Shown: positions 1-5,729 of the stretch, piece after piece
How the letters are laid out: each line of letters opens with the position of its first letter
How positions within the stretch are numbered: the stretch's first letter is position 1
Source of the DNA: Actinomycetes bacterium
GTDB taxonomy: Bacteria > Actinomycetota > Coriobacteriia > WRKU01
NCBI GenBank assembly: GCA_009781565.1
Contig: WQXV01000035.1
Span: 1-8,812, forward strand
Length of the DNA stretch: 8,812 bases
Reading direction: 5' to 3'
Position numbers and translations under genes: made by a program
The notes under the pieces: model-generated
Databases searched by the model: none
Told to the model about the DNA's origin: nothing
What the model saw: only the letters and a program-made list of their open reading frames with translations

Positions 1-1
1 A

Positions 2-889
2 GCGACGCTGAAGGCAGTCGATGGGGTGACCTTCGATATCGCCAAGCGCGAGACGCTCGGCTTGGTCGGAGAGAGCGGTTGTGGTAAGACGACCACCGGA
101 CTACTCATCATCAACCTGCTCAAACCCACCAGCGGAGATGTGCTCTTCGAGGACCGCAGTGTCTTCGACCCGGGCAACAAGAAGAACATCCGCCGCAACA
201 TGCAGATCATCTTCCAAGACCCCTACGCCTCGCTCAATCCCCGGTTGCGGGTGGCCGATATCGTGGGCGAGCCGCTCGTCATCCATGGTCTGGCCAAAGG
301 GCCGGCCATCGACGCGCGCGTAAAACAGCTGCTGGGCTATGTGGGGCTCTCGGCTCATCAGGCTAACCGCTTCCCACACGAGTTCTCCGGCGGGCAGCGC
401 CAACGCATCGGGATCGCCCGTGCATTGGCCGTGGAGCCACGCTTCATCGTCTGCGACGAGCCGGTCTCCGCGCTCGATGTCTCAGTACAATCCCAGGTGC
501 TCAACCTGCTCAAAGACCTGCAAGACGAGCTGGATCTGACCTATCTGTTCATCGCCCACGGGCTCAATGTCATCAAACACGTCAGCGACCGGGTCGGAGT
601 GATGTATCTGGGCACCATCGTCGAGATGGCCGAGGCATCCGACATCTACCACAGCCCGCTGCATCCCTATACCAAGGCGCTCATGAGCGCTATCCCGATC
701 CCGGATCCGACCGTGGCCCGCGAGCGCGTCCTTCTCGAAGGTAGCGTCCCCTCGCCCATCGATCCGCCGGTCGGCTGCGTCTTTTCCGCACGCTGCCCCA
801 AGGCGACCGATGAGTGTTTTGCTTCTCGCCCACCTTATCGTGAGGACCTACCGAACCACTGGGTAGCATGTTTTCACGTCGAACAGTAA
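2..889 (+). CDS. Peptide ABC transporter ATP-binding protein, OppF/DppF type (5' end outside window)
   Basis: This cytoplasmic ATPase subunit powers a peptide importer. The reading frame is open from base 2, so the GTG at 26 is internal. About 25-30 N-terminal residues appear to be missing relative to the usual ~320 residues. Visible in order are Walker A GESGCGKT (68-91), the Q-loop FQDPYASLNP with Gln at 215-217, the signature SGGQRQR (from 386), Walker B FIVCDEP (443-463), the D-loop SALD, and the switch His at 557-559. The His is followed by Gly (AHGL), where the family usually has HDL. The C-terminal oligo_HPY-type region begins near PLHPYTKAL. It carries four cysteines (codons at 776, 794, 815 and 869) in the pattern C-x5-C-x6-C-x17-C. 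The SBP and permease genes follow on the same strand, and a DppD-like partner ATPase probably lies upstream. The family call is firm; the choice of F rather than D subunit rests on gene order and motif style. Confidence 0.93.
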   Translation, partial: ATLKAVDGVTFDIAKRETLGLVGESGCGKTTTGLLIINLLKPTSGDVLFEDRSVFDPGNKKNIRRNMQIIFQDPYASLNPRLRVADIVGEPLVIHGLAKGPAIDARVKQLLGYVGLSAHQANRFPHEFSGGQRQRIGIARALAVEPRFIVCDEPVSALDVSVQSQVLNLLKDLQDELDLTYLFIAHGLNVIKHVSDRVGVMYLGTIVEMAEASDIYHSPLHPYTKALMSAIPIPDPTVARERVLLEGSVPSPIDPPVGCVFSARCPKATDECFASRPPYREDLPNHWVACFHVEQ

Positions 890-943
890 GATAAGAAGTA
901 CGTGAGAAAGGAGTTGTGTCGAGCTTTTTAACCATACGGAAAT

Positions 944-948
944 GGAGG
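944..948 (+). promoter_or_regulatory. Ribosome binding site that fixes the start of the peptide-binding lipoprotein
   Basis: GGAGG lies 5 bases before ATG 954. It overlaps the alternative in-frame ATG at 942, which itself has no properly spaced site. Starting at 954 also gives a normal signal peptide beginning MKK. Confidence 0.85.
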
Positions 949-953
949 AGAGA

Positions 954-2567
954 ATGAAGAAATTAGTATTATTGGTGGTGATGGTCATGCTGGCAGCCTT
1001 CTGCTTGGCAGGCTGCGGCGGTGATGATGTATCATCGGACGACACCACGACAACTACAGCAGGTGGAAACCAGCTCATCATCGGTATCTCATCGGTACCG
1101 ACCTCGCTCGATGAGCAGCAGATTAGTGACTACAACTCGGACCGTGTTGCCAGTGAGATATACGACACACTGCTTCGCTTCAGCGACACCGGGACCGATG
1201 TTGAGCCTAACCTGGCGACCGATTGGGACATCAGTGAAGATGGCCTGACCTACACGCTGACGCTGCGTGACGACGTCAAGTTCCACGATGGCACCGATTT
1301 CAACGCCGAGGCCGTCGTCTTCAACTATGAGCGTTTCGTCTCGGGAGATCCGGTGTTCGCCTATGCTGACCCGATCTTCGGCTCAGTCACGAGCCCCGAG
1401 GAGGATCGCATCGTCAAGAGCGCTGAGGCAGTCGACGACACCACAGTCGTCTTCCACCTCTATCAGCCGTTCGCACCGTTCCTCGCTCATCTAGCGATGA
1501 CGCAGTTCTCGATCGTAAGCCCTACTGCTGCTGATGGTGTCGACGTGCAAGACTTTGGACGTAGCCCCGTGGGTACCGGTCCCTACAAGTTCGGTTCATG
1601 GACCGGTGAGACCGAGGTCGTGCTCGAGAAGAACGATGACTATTGGGGCAACACGCCCAATGTCGATCGTCTGATCTATCGTTTCATCACCGATGACAAC
1701 ACCCGTCTGAACGAGCTTGAGGCCGGATCGATCGATATCGCGGTCGACCCGCTTCCCGACAGCATCGCGGGATTCGAAGCCAACTCCGGCTTCCAGATCC
1801 TGCAGGAGCCAGGCCTTCACACCTGGTATCTGTCGCTTAACACCCAGGTAGCGCCGTTCGACAACGCCGACATCCGCCACGCGTTCTACTACGCGATCGA
1901 CCGTGAGGCGATCGTGGATAACATCTTGCTGGGCACCGGTGTTCTGGCAGAGAACTTCTTGCCACCAGCGACTCCTGGTTACACCAGCGATGTTCCCAAG
2001 TACGAGTACAGCCCTGAGAAAGCCAAGGAGCTGCTCGAGAAGGCCGGCGCTACGGATCTGACCGTGGACTTCTGGGTCCCTGAAGGTGGTTCCGGTATGC
2101 AGTCACCTGATGCGATGGCGACCGCCATCCAGGGCGATCTTGCCAACGTCGGTGTGACCCTTAACATCAAGAAGCTCGAGTGGGGTGCCTATCTGGACCA
2201 GATGTTCGGCGACTTCCCGCCCGAGGATCAGGAGATGCTGCTGGGACAGATGTCATGGATCTCTGATAACGGAGACCCCGACAACTTCCTGTTCTTCCTG
2301 TGCTCCAACACCCAATGGCCACCGAACTACAACTCGGCCTACTACAGCAATGCCGAGTTCGAGAAGCTCATCACCGAGGCTCGCTTCAACCCCAACTGGG
2401 ATGAGCGCAAGCCGCTGTATGAGGAAGCTCAAAAGATCCTGATGGGCGATCTGCCCTATCTGCCGATCGACCATGAGATCATCACGGCGATCGGACGCGA
2501 CGGGATCGATGGTTTCGTCATCCATCCGCGTGGATTCTTCCGCACGGGCAATGTGACGATGCCGTAG
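954..2567 (+). CDS. Peptide ABC transporter substrate-binding lipoprotein, DppA-like (SBP_bac_5 family)
   Basis: This is an extracytoplasmic, membrane-anchored receptor that captures peptides and delivers them to the DppBC channel. From ATG 954 it has 537 residues, normal for the family. The N-terminus has two lysines, a hydrophobic stretch and the lipobox LAGC, so Cys21 is the predicted lipidated residue. A Gly/Asp/Thr-rich linker follows. Family marks include the N-terminal YDTLLRF and LTYTLTLRDDVKFHDGT segments, the SPVGTGPYKF motif, and DNGDPDNF starting at Asp438. The same motif in E. coli DppA supplies an Asp that binds the peptide amino terminus, so a dipeptide or short-peptide ligand is favoured over nickel. 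That substrate call is inference. A 64-base gap separates it from the upstream ATPase, and I see no convincing promoter there, so it is probably co-transcribed. A hairpin follows the stop codon. Confidence 0.92.
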   Translation: MKKLVLLVVMVMLAAFCLAGCGGDDVSSDDTTTTTAGGNQLIIGISSVPTSLDEQQISDYNSDRVASEIYDTLLRFSDTGTDVEPNLATDWDISEDGLTYTLTLRDDVKFHDGTDFNAEAVVFNYERFVSGDPVFAYADPIFGSVTSPEEDRIVKSAEAVDDTTVVFHLYQPFAPFLAHLAMTQFSIVSPTAADGVDVQDFGRSPVGTGPYKFGSWTGETEVVLEKNDDYWGNTPNVDRLIYRFITDDNTRLNELEAGSIDIAVDPLPDSIAGFEANSGFQILQEPGLHTWYLSLNTQVAPFDNADIRHAFYYAIDREAIVDNILLGTGVLAENFLPPATPGYTSDVPKYEYSPEKAKELLEKAGATDLTVDFWVPEGGSGMQSPDAMATAIQGDLANVGVTLNIKKLEWGAYLDQMFGDFPPEDQEMLLGQMSWISDNGDPDNFLFFLCSNTQWPPNYNSAYYSNAEFEKLITEARFNPNWDERKPLYEEAQKILMGDLPYLPIDHEIITAIGRDGIDGFVIHPRGFFRTGNVTMP

Positions 2568-2578
2568 TTGGTACTATC

Positions 2579-2614
2579 GAGGGGATGGCCGATCGATCGG
2601 CCGTCCCCTCTTTT
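2579..2614 (+). terminator. Intercistronic hairpin with short T-run (partial terminator or attenuator)
   Basis: The arms 2579-2585 and 2604-2610 pair perfectly (GAGGGGA with TCCCCTC). A wobble pair (2586/2603) follows, and the centre 2587-2602 is a perfect 16-base palindrome around GATCGATC. The stem is thus about 14 bp with a tight loop. It is followed at once by TTTT (2611-2614). The opposite strand has no T-run after the hairpin, so it acts, if at all, on + transcripts. It lies between the binding-protein gene and the permease genes of one operon. A partial terminator or 3'-end stabiliser that keeps the binding protein more abundant than the channel is the natural reading. The T-run is short, so read-through is expected. 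Confidence 0.75.
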
Positions 2615-2664
2615 GTCACTACTATGAGAAGTAACCACGACGAGAATGAGTAAGTTCTGACCTG

Positions 2665-3618
2665 ATGCTACGGTACGCCGTCAAAAGAGTGCTGCAGTTG
2701 ATCCCGATTCTGATCGGGGTCTCGATGCTGGTGTTTTTGATCATGCAGCTGACACCGGGAGATCCCGCCAAGCTGATCTTGGGGCCACGTGCCTCACAAG
2801 CTACGCTGGAGGCCTATCGCCGTGAGTTGGGTCTGCATCTACCGATCTGGCAGCAGTACCTGAACTGGATCGGTAATGTGATGCGTGGCGATCTGGGCAA
2901 CTCCCTGCACTTCAAGAAGCCGGTCACTGACCTGATCATGGAGCGGCTGGCAGCGACGTTGATACTGTCGATCGCCTCGATGATCCTGGCTACGGTCTTC
3001 GGAGTCATCACCGGTGTGATCAGCGCGACCAAACAGTACTCGCTGGCTGACCGCATCATGATGACGCTCTCGCTGATCGGCTTTTGCCTGCCGGTCTTCT
3101 GGTTCGGATTGCTGTTACAGTTCATCTTCTCGATACGCCTGGGCTGGTTTCCCGCCTCGGGTATCAACGCGCCTGGCGTGAGTGGTTGGCAGGATACAGC
3201 TTGGCACCTGGTGCTGCCCTCGATCGCGTTGGCGGTCGGGGCTATGGCTACGATCGCACGTATGACTAGGTCGAGCATGCTCGAGGTCATCAGGCAAGAC
3301 TACATCCGGACCGCGCGTGCCAAGGGTGTCTCGTGGCGCAACATCTCATATAACCACGCGTTGCGCAACGCGCTGATCCCGGTCGTGACCGTGGTCGGCT
3401 CGCAGTTCGGCTACCTCTTGAGCGGCCAGATCCTGTTGGAGGTGGTCTTTAACTGGCCCGGTCTGGGTCAGCTGATGGTCAACGGGATCCTGTATCGCGA
3501 CTTTCCGCTGGTACAGGGAACGGTGCTGATCGTGGCGGCTATGTATGTGGTGGTAAACCTGATCGTCGACCTGCTCTATGGGTTGCTCGATCCGCGTATC
3601 AAATATGAGGACAGCTGA
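2665..3618 (+). CDS. dppB: Peptide ABC transporter permease, DppB/OppB type
   Basis: This is one of two membrane subunits forming the peptide channel. Its 317 residues are typical of the family. It begins MLRYAVKRVLQLIPILIGVS, the usual first membrane helix (about 9-29), followed by LTPGDPA. The extracytoplasmic stretch ELGLHLPIWQQYLNWIGN (54-71) and RGDLGNS match OppB/DppB proteins. Further helices lie at about 98-120, 133-157, 182-200, 241-262 and 285-308. The cytoplasmic EAA loop that contacts the ATPase is seen at TARAKGVSW (216-224) through ALRNALIP. The C-terminus LLDPRIKY is characteristic. The start has only a weak Shine-Dalgarno sequence, but a TGA at 2647 in the same frame rules out a much longer protein. 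It follows an attenuator-like hairpin. Its stop overlaps the start of the next permease. Confidence 0.95.
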   Translation: MLRYAVKRVLQLIPILIGVSMLVFLIMQLTPGDPAKLILGPRASQATLEAYRRELGLHLPIWQQYLNWIGNVMRGDLGNSLHFKKPVTDLIMERLAATLILSIASMILATVFGVITGVISATKQYSLADRIMMTLSLIGFCLPVFWFGLLLQFIFSIRLGWFPASGINAPGVSGWQDTAWHLVLPSIALAVGAMATIARMTRSSMLEVIRQDYIRTARAKGVSWRNISYNHALRNALIPVVTVVGSQFGYLLSGQILLEVVFNWPGLGQLMVNGILYRDFPLVQGTVLIVAAMYVVVNLIVDLLYGLLDPRIKYEDS

Positions 3619-4556
3619 TGCCACTGCCTGAAGTCGATAACCCGCGTCATCTCGCGCCGATCCAGTCTCCGGATGCGGTGACCTATACCGATCCGGCCGA
3701 TGAGATCGAGTCGCGCTCTCTGTGGCAAGACGCGTTCAAGCGCCTGTTGCGCGATAAGCTGGCGGTGATCAGCGCGATCATCCTGATCGCGGTCATCGGG
3801 GTGGCAATACTGGCTCCGGTCATCGCTCCGTATGCGCCCAACGAGATGGACCTGTCCAATCGTCTCCAGCCCATCGGCACACCCGGTCATCTGCTGGGTA
3901 CCGACCAAGCCGGTCGCGACATCTTATCGCGCCTGATCTGGGGTGGCCGGATTTCGGTCGCCATCGGAGTGGGAGCGGTAGCTGCCGCACTCGTCTTCGG
4001 GGTGCTGATCGGACTGTTCGCCGGATTCTATAAGGGACCTATCGATACGCTGACCAACTTCGGACTCAACATCTTGATGGCCTTTCCCTATATCTTGCTC
4101 GCTATATCGATCATCACCGCACTGGGTCCGGGCTTGACCAACGCGATGATCGCGATCGCTATCGTGGGAATTCCGTACTATGCGCGTATCGTACGCGGCT
4201 CGGTTTTGAGTCTGCGTGAGCAGGAGTTCGTCCAAGCCGAGATCGCCTTGGGCGCCAGCAACGCGCGCATCATCTTCAAACACATCCTACCCAACGTGCT
4301 CTCCCCGATCATCGTGGCTGCCACGCTCGATGTGGGTTGGATGATCGTCATGGCATCCGGACTGTCGTTTCTCGGTCTGGGAGCGCAACCACCGACTGCC
4401 GAGTGGGGGCTCATGCTCTCTGAAGGGCAGAAATACATCCGCAACGCTCCCTATGTCTCGCTGCTACCCGGCCTGATGATATTCATCGTCGTGCTGGCGC
4501 TCAACTTCCTAGGCGACGGTCTGCGCGACGCGCTCGATCCCAAACTCAAGCAATAA
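3618..4556 (+). CDS. dppC: Peptide ABC transporter permease, DppC/OppC type
   Basis: This is the second channel subunit, pairing with DppB in the membrane. It has 312 residues. A hydrophilic N-terminal tail of about 45 residues precedes the first helix (48-70), which with the following ~20 residues forms the OppC_N region. Next comes the very typical GTDQAGRDILSRLIWGGRIS (94-113). Further helices lie at about 115-137, 146-168, 174-187, 231-252 and 282-298. The EAA loop spans about 207-230 (AEIALGASNARIIFKHILPN). FLGLGAQPPTAEWG and the ending DGLRDALDPKLK are standard for the family. The ATG at 3618 shares one base with the dppB stop (TGATG), and GAGGA (3607-3611) is a well-spaced ribosome site, so the two permeases are translationally coupled. 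Substrate follows the binding protein, probably short peptides. Confidence 0.95.
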   Translation: MPLPEVDNPRHLAPIQSPDAVTYTDPADEIESRSLWQDAFKRLLRDKLAVISAIILIAVIGVAILAPVIAPYAPNEMDLSNRLQPIGTPGHLLGTDQAGRDILSRLIWGGRISVAIGVGAVAAALVFGVLIGLFAGFYKGPIDTLTNFGLNILMAFPYILLAISIITALGPGLTNAMIAIAIVGIPYYARIVRGSVLSLREQEFVQAEIALGASNARIIFKHILPNVLSPIIVAATLDVGWMIVMASGLSFLGLGAQPPTAEWGLMLSEGQKYIRNAPYVSLLPGLMIFIVVLALNFLGDGLRDALDPKLKQ

Positions 4557-4603
4557 GTAACCTCATCTTTCGCTTAGAATAGAACCGTTGCATATCTCGA
4601 GCC

Positions 4604-4610
4604 GAGAGGA
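4604..4610 (+). promoter_or_regulatory. Ribosome binding site of the DUF1028 gene
   Basis: GAGAGGA lies 6 bases before ATG 4617. It overlaps a cluster of three GATC sites (4609, 4613, 4619) that runs across the start codon. No clear promoter is seen in the 60-base gap after dppC. A TAGAAT-like hexamer at 4575 has no matching -35. Confidence 0.7.
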
Positions 4611-4616
4611 TCGATC

Positions 4617-5525
4617 ATGATCAAGAATCCTGCTACTGGTACCCGCTGTATTGCGACCTACTCGATTGTGGGGCGTGACCCTGAAACCGGAGAGATCGGC
4701 GTGGCGGTCCAATCCAAGTTTCCCTGTGTCGGCTCTGCCGTGCCTTGGGTCAGGGCGTCGACCGGTGCGGTGGCTACGCAAGCCTGGGCCAACACCTCGT
4801 TCGGTCCCCGGGGACTCGAGCTGCTCGACGAGGGCAAATCCCCCGAAGAAGTCAAAGAGATCCTGATCTCAGAGGACGAGGGTTTCATGCATCGCCAGTT
4901 CGGCATCGTCGATACCCAGGGACGCACGGCTACCTTTACCGGGGACGAGTGCCTGTACTGGGCAGGTGGCATCGCGGGCGAGAATTTCGCGTGTCAGGGA
5001 AACATCCTCAAAGGTGAGAAGACCGTCGAGGCGATGGCCGAGGCGTTCTCAACCGTCGAGGGCGATCTTGCCGAGCGCTTGACCATGGCACTGATGGCAG
5101 CGCAGGAAGCTGGAGGCGACGCGCGCGGTATGCAGGCGGCAGCGCTCTACATCGCTAAGGAAGGCGGCGGTTACGGAGGCTATAACGACCGCTTCATCGA
5201 TATCCGTGTCGATGAGAATCCCGATCCCATCGTCGAGCTACGTCGTATCCTTAAGGTGGTCCGCATCCTGTTCTATCGCACCAAAGAGGGCAACTTGGTC
5301 GATCTGACCGGAGAGCATCAGGAATACATGCTCGGAATCCTACGCGATGGTGGGTACTACGATGGACCTGATGGTCCTTGGGATGAAGCGATGCAGAAAG
5401 CGCTCGACCTGTTCTACTCGACCGAGAACTTCGAGGAACGTATGGCTGAGTTTGGAAAGATCGATATCGAGGTTATCGACTATCTCAAGAGTCCTGATGT
5501 GACCTACGTGAAACTGAAGCGCTAG
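4617..5525 (+). CDS. DUF1028-family predicted Ntn-hydrolase with C-terminal putative peptidoglycan-binding domain
   Basis: This protein has 302 residues and no signal peptide, so it is probably cytoplasmic. It matches DUF1028 (COG3342 type), assigned to the Ntn-hydrolase superfamily but without a settled reaction. Family marks are TYSIVGRDPETGEIGVAVQS (14-33), VGSAVPWVRASTGAVATQ (38-55), GPRGLELL (63-70), FACQGNIL (124-131), GGDARGMQAAAL (166-177) and GGYGGYNDRFIDIRVDENPD (184-203). Ntn enzymes use an N-terminal Thr, Ser or Cys freed by processing. Thr14 and Ser16 in the conserved strand are the best candidates here, with Cys11 less likely. Residues ~225-295 resemble the putative peptidoglycan-binding domain (PG_binding_2) often found at the end of DUF1028 proteins. 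It starts 60 bases after dppC and is probably in the same transcript, which suggests work on an imported peptide or amide. That role is inference. Confidence 0.88.
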   Translation: MIKNPATGTRCIATYSIVGRDPETGEIGVAVQSKFPCVGSAVPWVRASTGAVATQAWANTSFGPRGLELLDEGKSPEEVKEILISEDEGFMHRQFGIVDTQGRTATFTGDECLYWAGGIAGENFACQGNILKGEKTVEAMAEAFSTVEGDLAERLTMALMAAQEAGGDARGMQAAALYIAKEGGGYGGYNDRFIDIRVDENPDPIVELRRILKVVRILFYRTKEGNLVDLTGEHQEYMLGILRDGGYYDGPDGPWDEAMQKALDLFYSTENFEERMAEFGKIDIEVIDYLKSPDVTYVKLKR

Positions 5526-5552
5526 ATCGTTACCTGCGCTTGTTCTTTGAGG

Positions 5553-5570
5553 AGCCTTGCTAATAAGGCT
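5553..5570 (+). terminator. Weak hairpin after the DUF1028 gene
   Basis: A 6-bp stem (5553-5558 AGCCTT with 5565-5570 AAGGCT) closes a 6-base loop 27 bases after the stop codon. No T-run follows, so it is not a convincing intrinsic terminator. It is the only candidate for ending the upstream operon before the promoter region. Confidence 0.25.
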
Positions 5571-5624
5571 GATGTAACACCACATTACTTTTGCAGGAAA
5601 CTCACTTCTAGTTGTAAATTCTGC

Positions 5625-5652
5625 TTAACAAAACATTAACTTCGCGTTGACA
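5625..5652 (+). promoter_or_regulatory. Predicted Pho box: three TTAACA-like direct repeats at 11-bp spacing
   Basis: TTAACA (5625-5630), TTAACT (5636-5641) and TTGACA (5647-5652) begin exactly 11 bp apart with 5-base spacers. A degenerate fourth copy, GTAAAT, sits in register at 5614. Repeats of TT(A/C/T)A(C/T)A on one face of the helix are the known binding pattern of the phosphate-starvation regulator PhoP of Bacillus, and related PhoB/RegX3-type regulators also use 11-bp repeats. The array ends where a -35 element would lie for the TAGAAT at 5673, matching activator placement at phosphate-regulated promoters. The operon it precedes looks like a phosphonate importer, which fits. Binding itself is a prediction. 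Confidence 0.68.
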
Positions 5653-5678
5653 TTATTCGTATGCCGTTTCAGTAGAAT
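5647..5678 (+). promoter_or_regulatory. Probable promoter of the phosphonate transporter operon
   Basis: TTGACA (5647-5652) and TAGAAT (5673-5678) are near-consensus hexamers, but their 20-base spacing is too long for good unaided use. That fits an activator-dependent promoter in which the TTGACA is really the last Pho-box repeat. A transcription start near 5685 would place the repeats at roughly -60 to -33. The AT-rich stretch 5611-5640 could also act as an UP element. Confidence 0.55.
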
Positions 5679-5690
5679 GCTCGTGTAGAT

Positions 5691-5708
5691 TTCGGGCGTG
5701 CGCTCGAA
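5691..5708 (+). other. Small 5'-UTR hairpin upstream of the SBP ribosome site
   Basis: The arms 5691-5697 and 5702-5708 form seven pairs including one G-U wobble, closing the 4-base loop GTGC. It ends 10 bases before the ribosome site at 5719-5724 and does not cover it, so it could stabilise the mRNA 5' end. No known riboswitch is recognised. Confidence 0.35.
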
Positions 5709-5718
5709 TAGGATACAA

Positions 5719-5724
5719 CGGAGG
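5719..5724 (+). promoter_or_regulatory. Ribosome binding site of the phosphonate-binding protein gene
   Basis: CGGAGG lies 5 bases before ATG 5730. It is a strong, well-spaced site that confirms the start and the signal peptide. Confidence 0.85.
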
Positions 5725-5729
5725 TTCCT

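Noticed and set aside
942..953. Alternative ATG start for the peptide-binding protein
   Set aside because: It lies on top of the ribosome site for ATG 954 and would add an acidic MEER before the signal peptide.
916..957. GTG-started 13-residue frame after AAAGGAG (907-913) whose TGA overlaps ATG 954
   Set aside because: The Shine-Dalgarno spacing is only 2 bases and the peptide resembles nothing. The overlap is probably chance.
2624..2653. Nine-residue open frame (ATG to TAA) between the dpp hairpin and dppB, possible leader peptide
   Set aside because: It has no ribosome site, no run of regulatory codons and no alternative hairpin pair that would indicate attenuation.
2814..3290. Long minus-strand open frame (158 codons) opposite dppB
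   Set aside because: It is the antisense shadow of a well-supported permease, has no family resemblance and no ribosome site. The other minus-strand frames are the same kind of artefact.
4560..4616. Own promoter for the DUF1028 gene
   Set aside because: TAGAAT at 4575 has no acceptable -35 at 16-18 bases, and there are no repeats like those at 5625.
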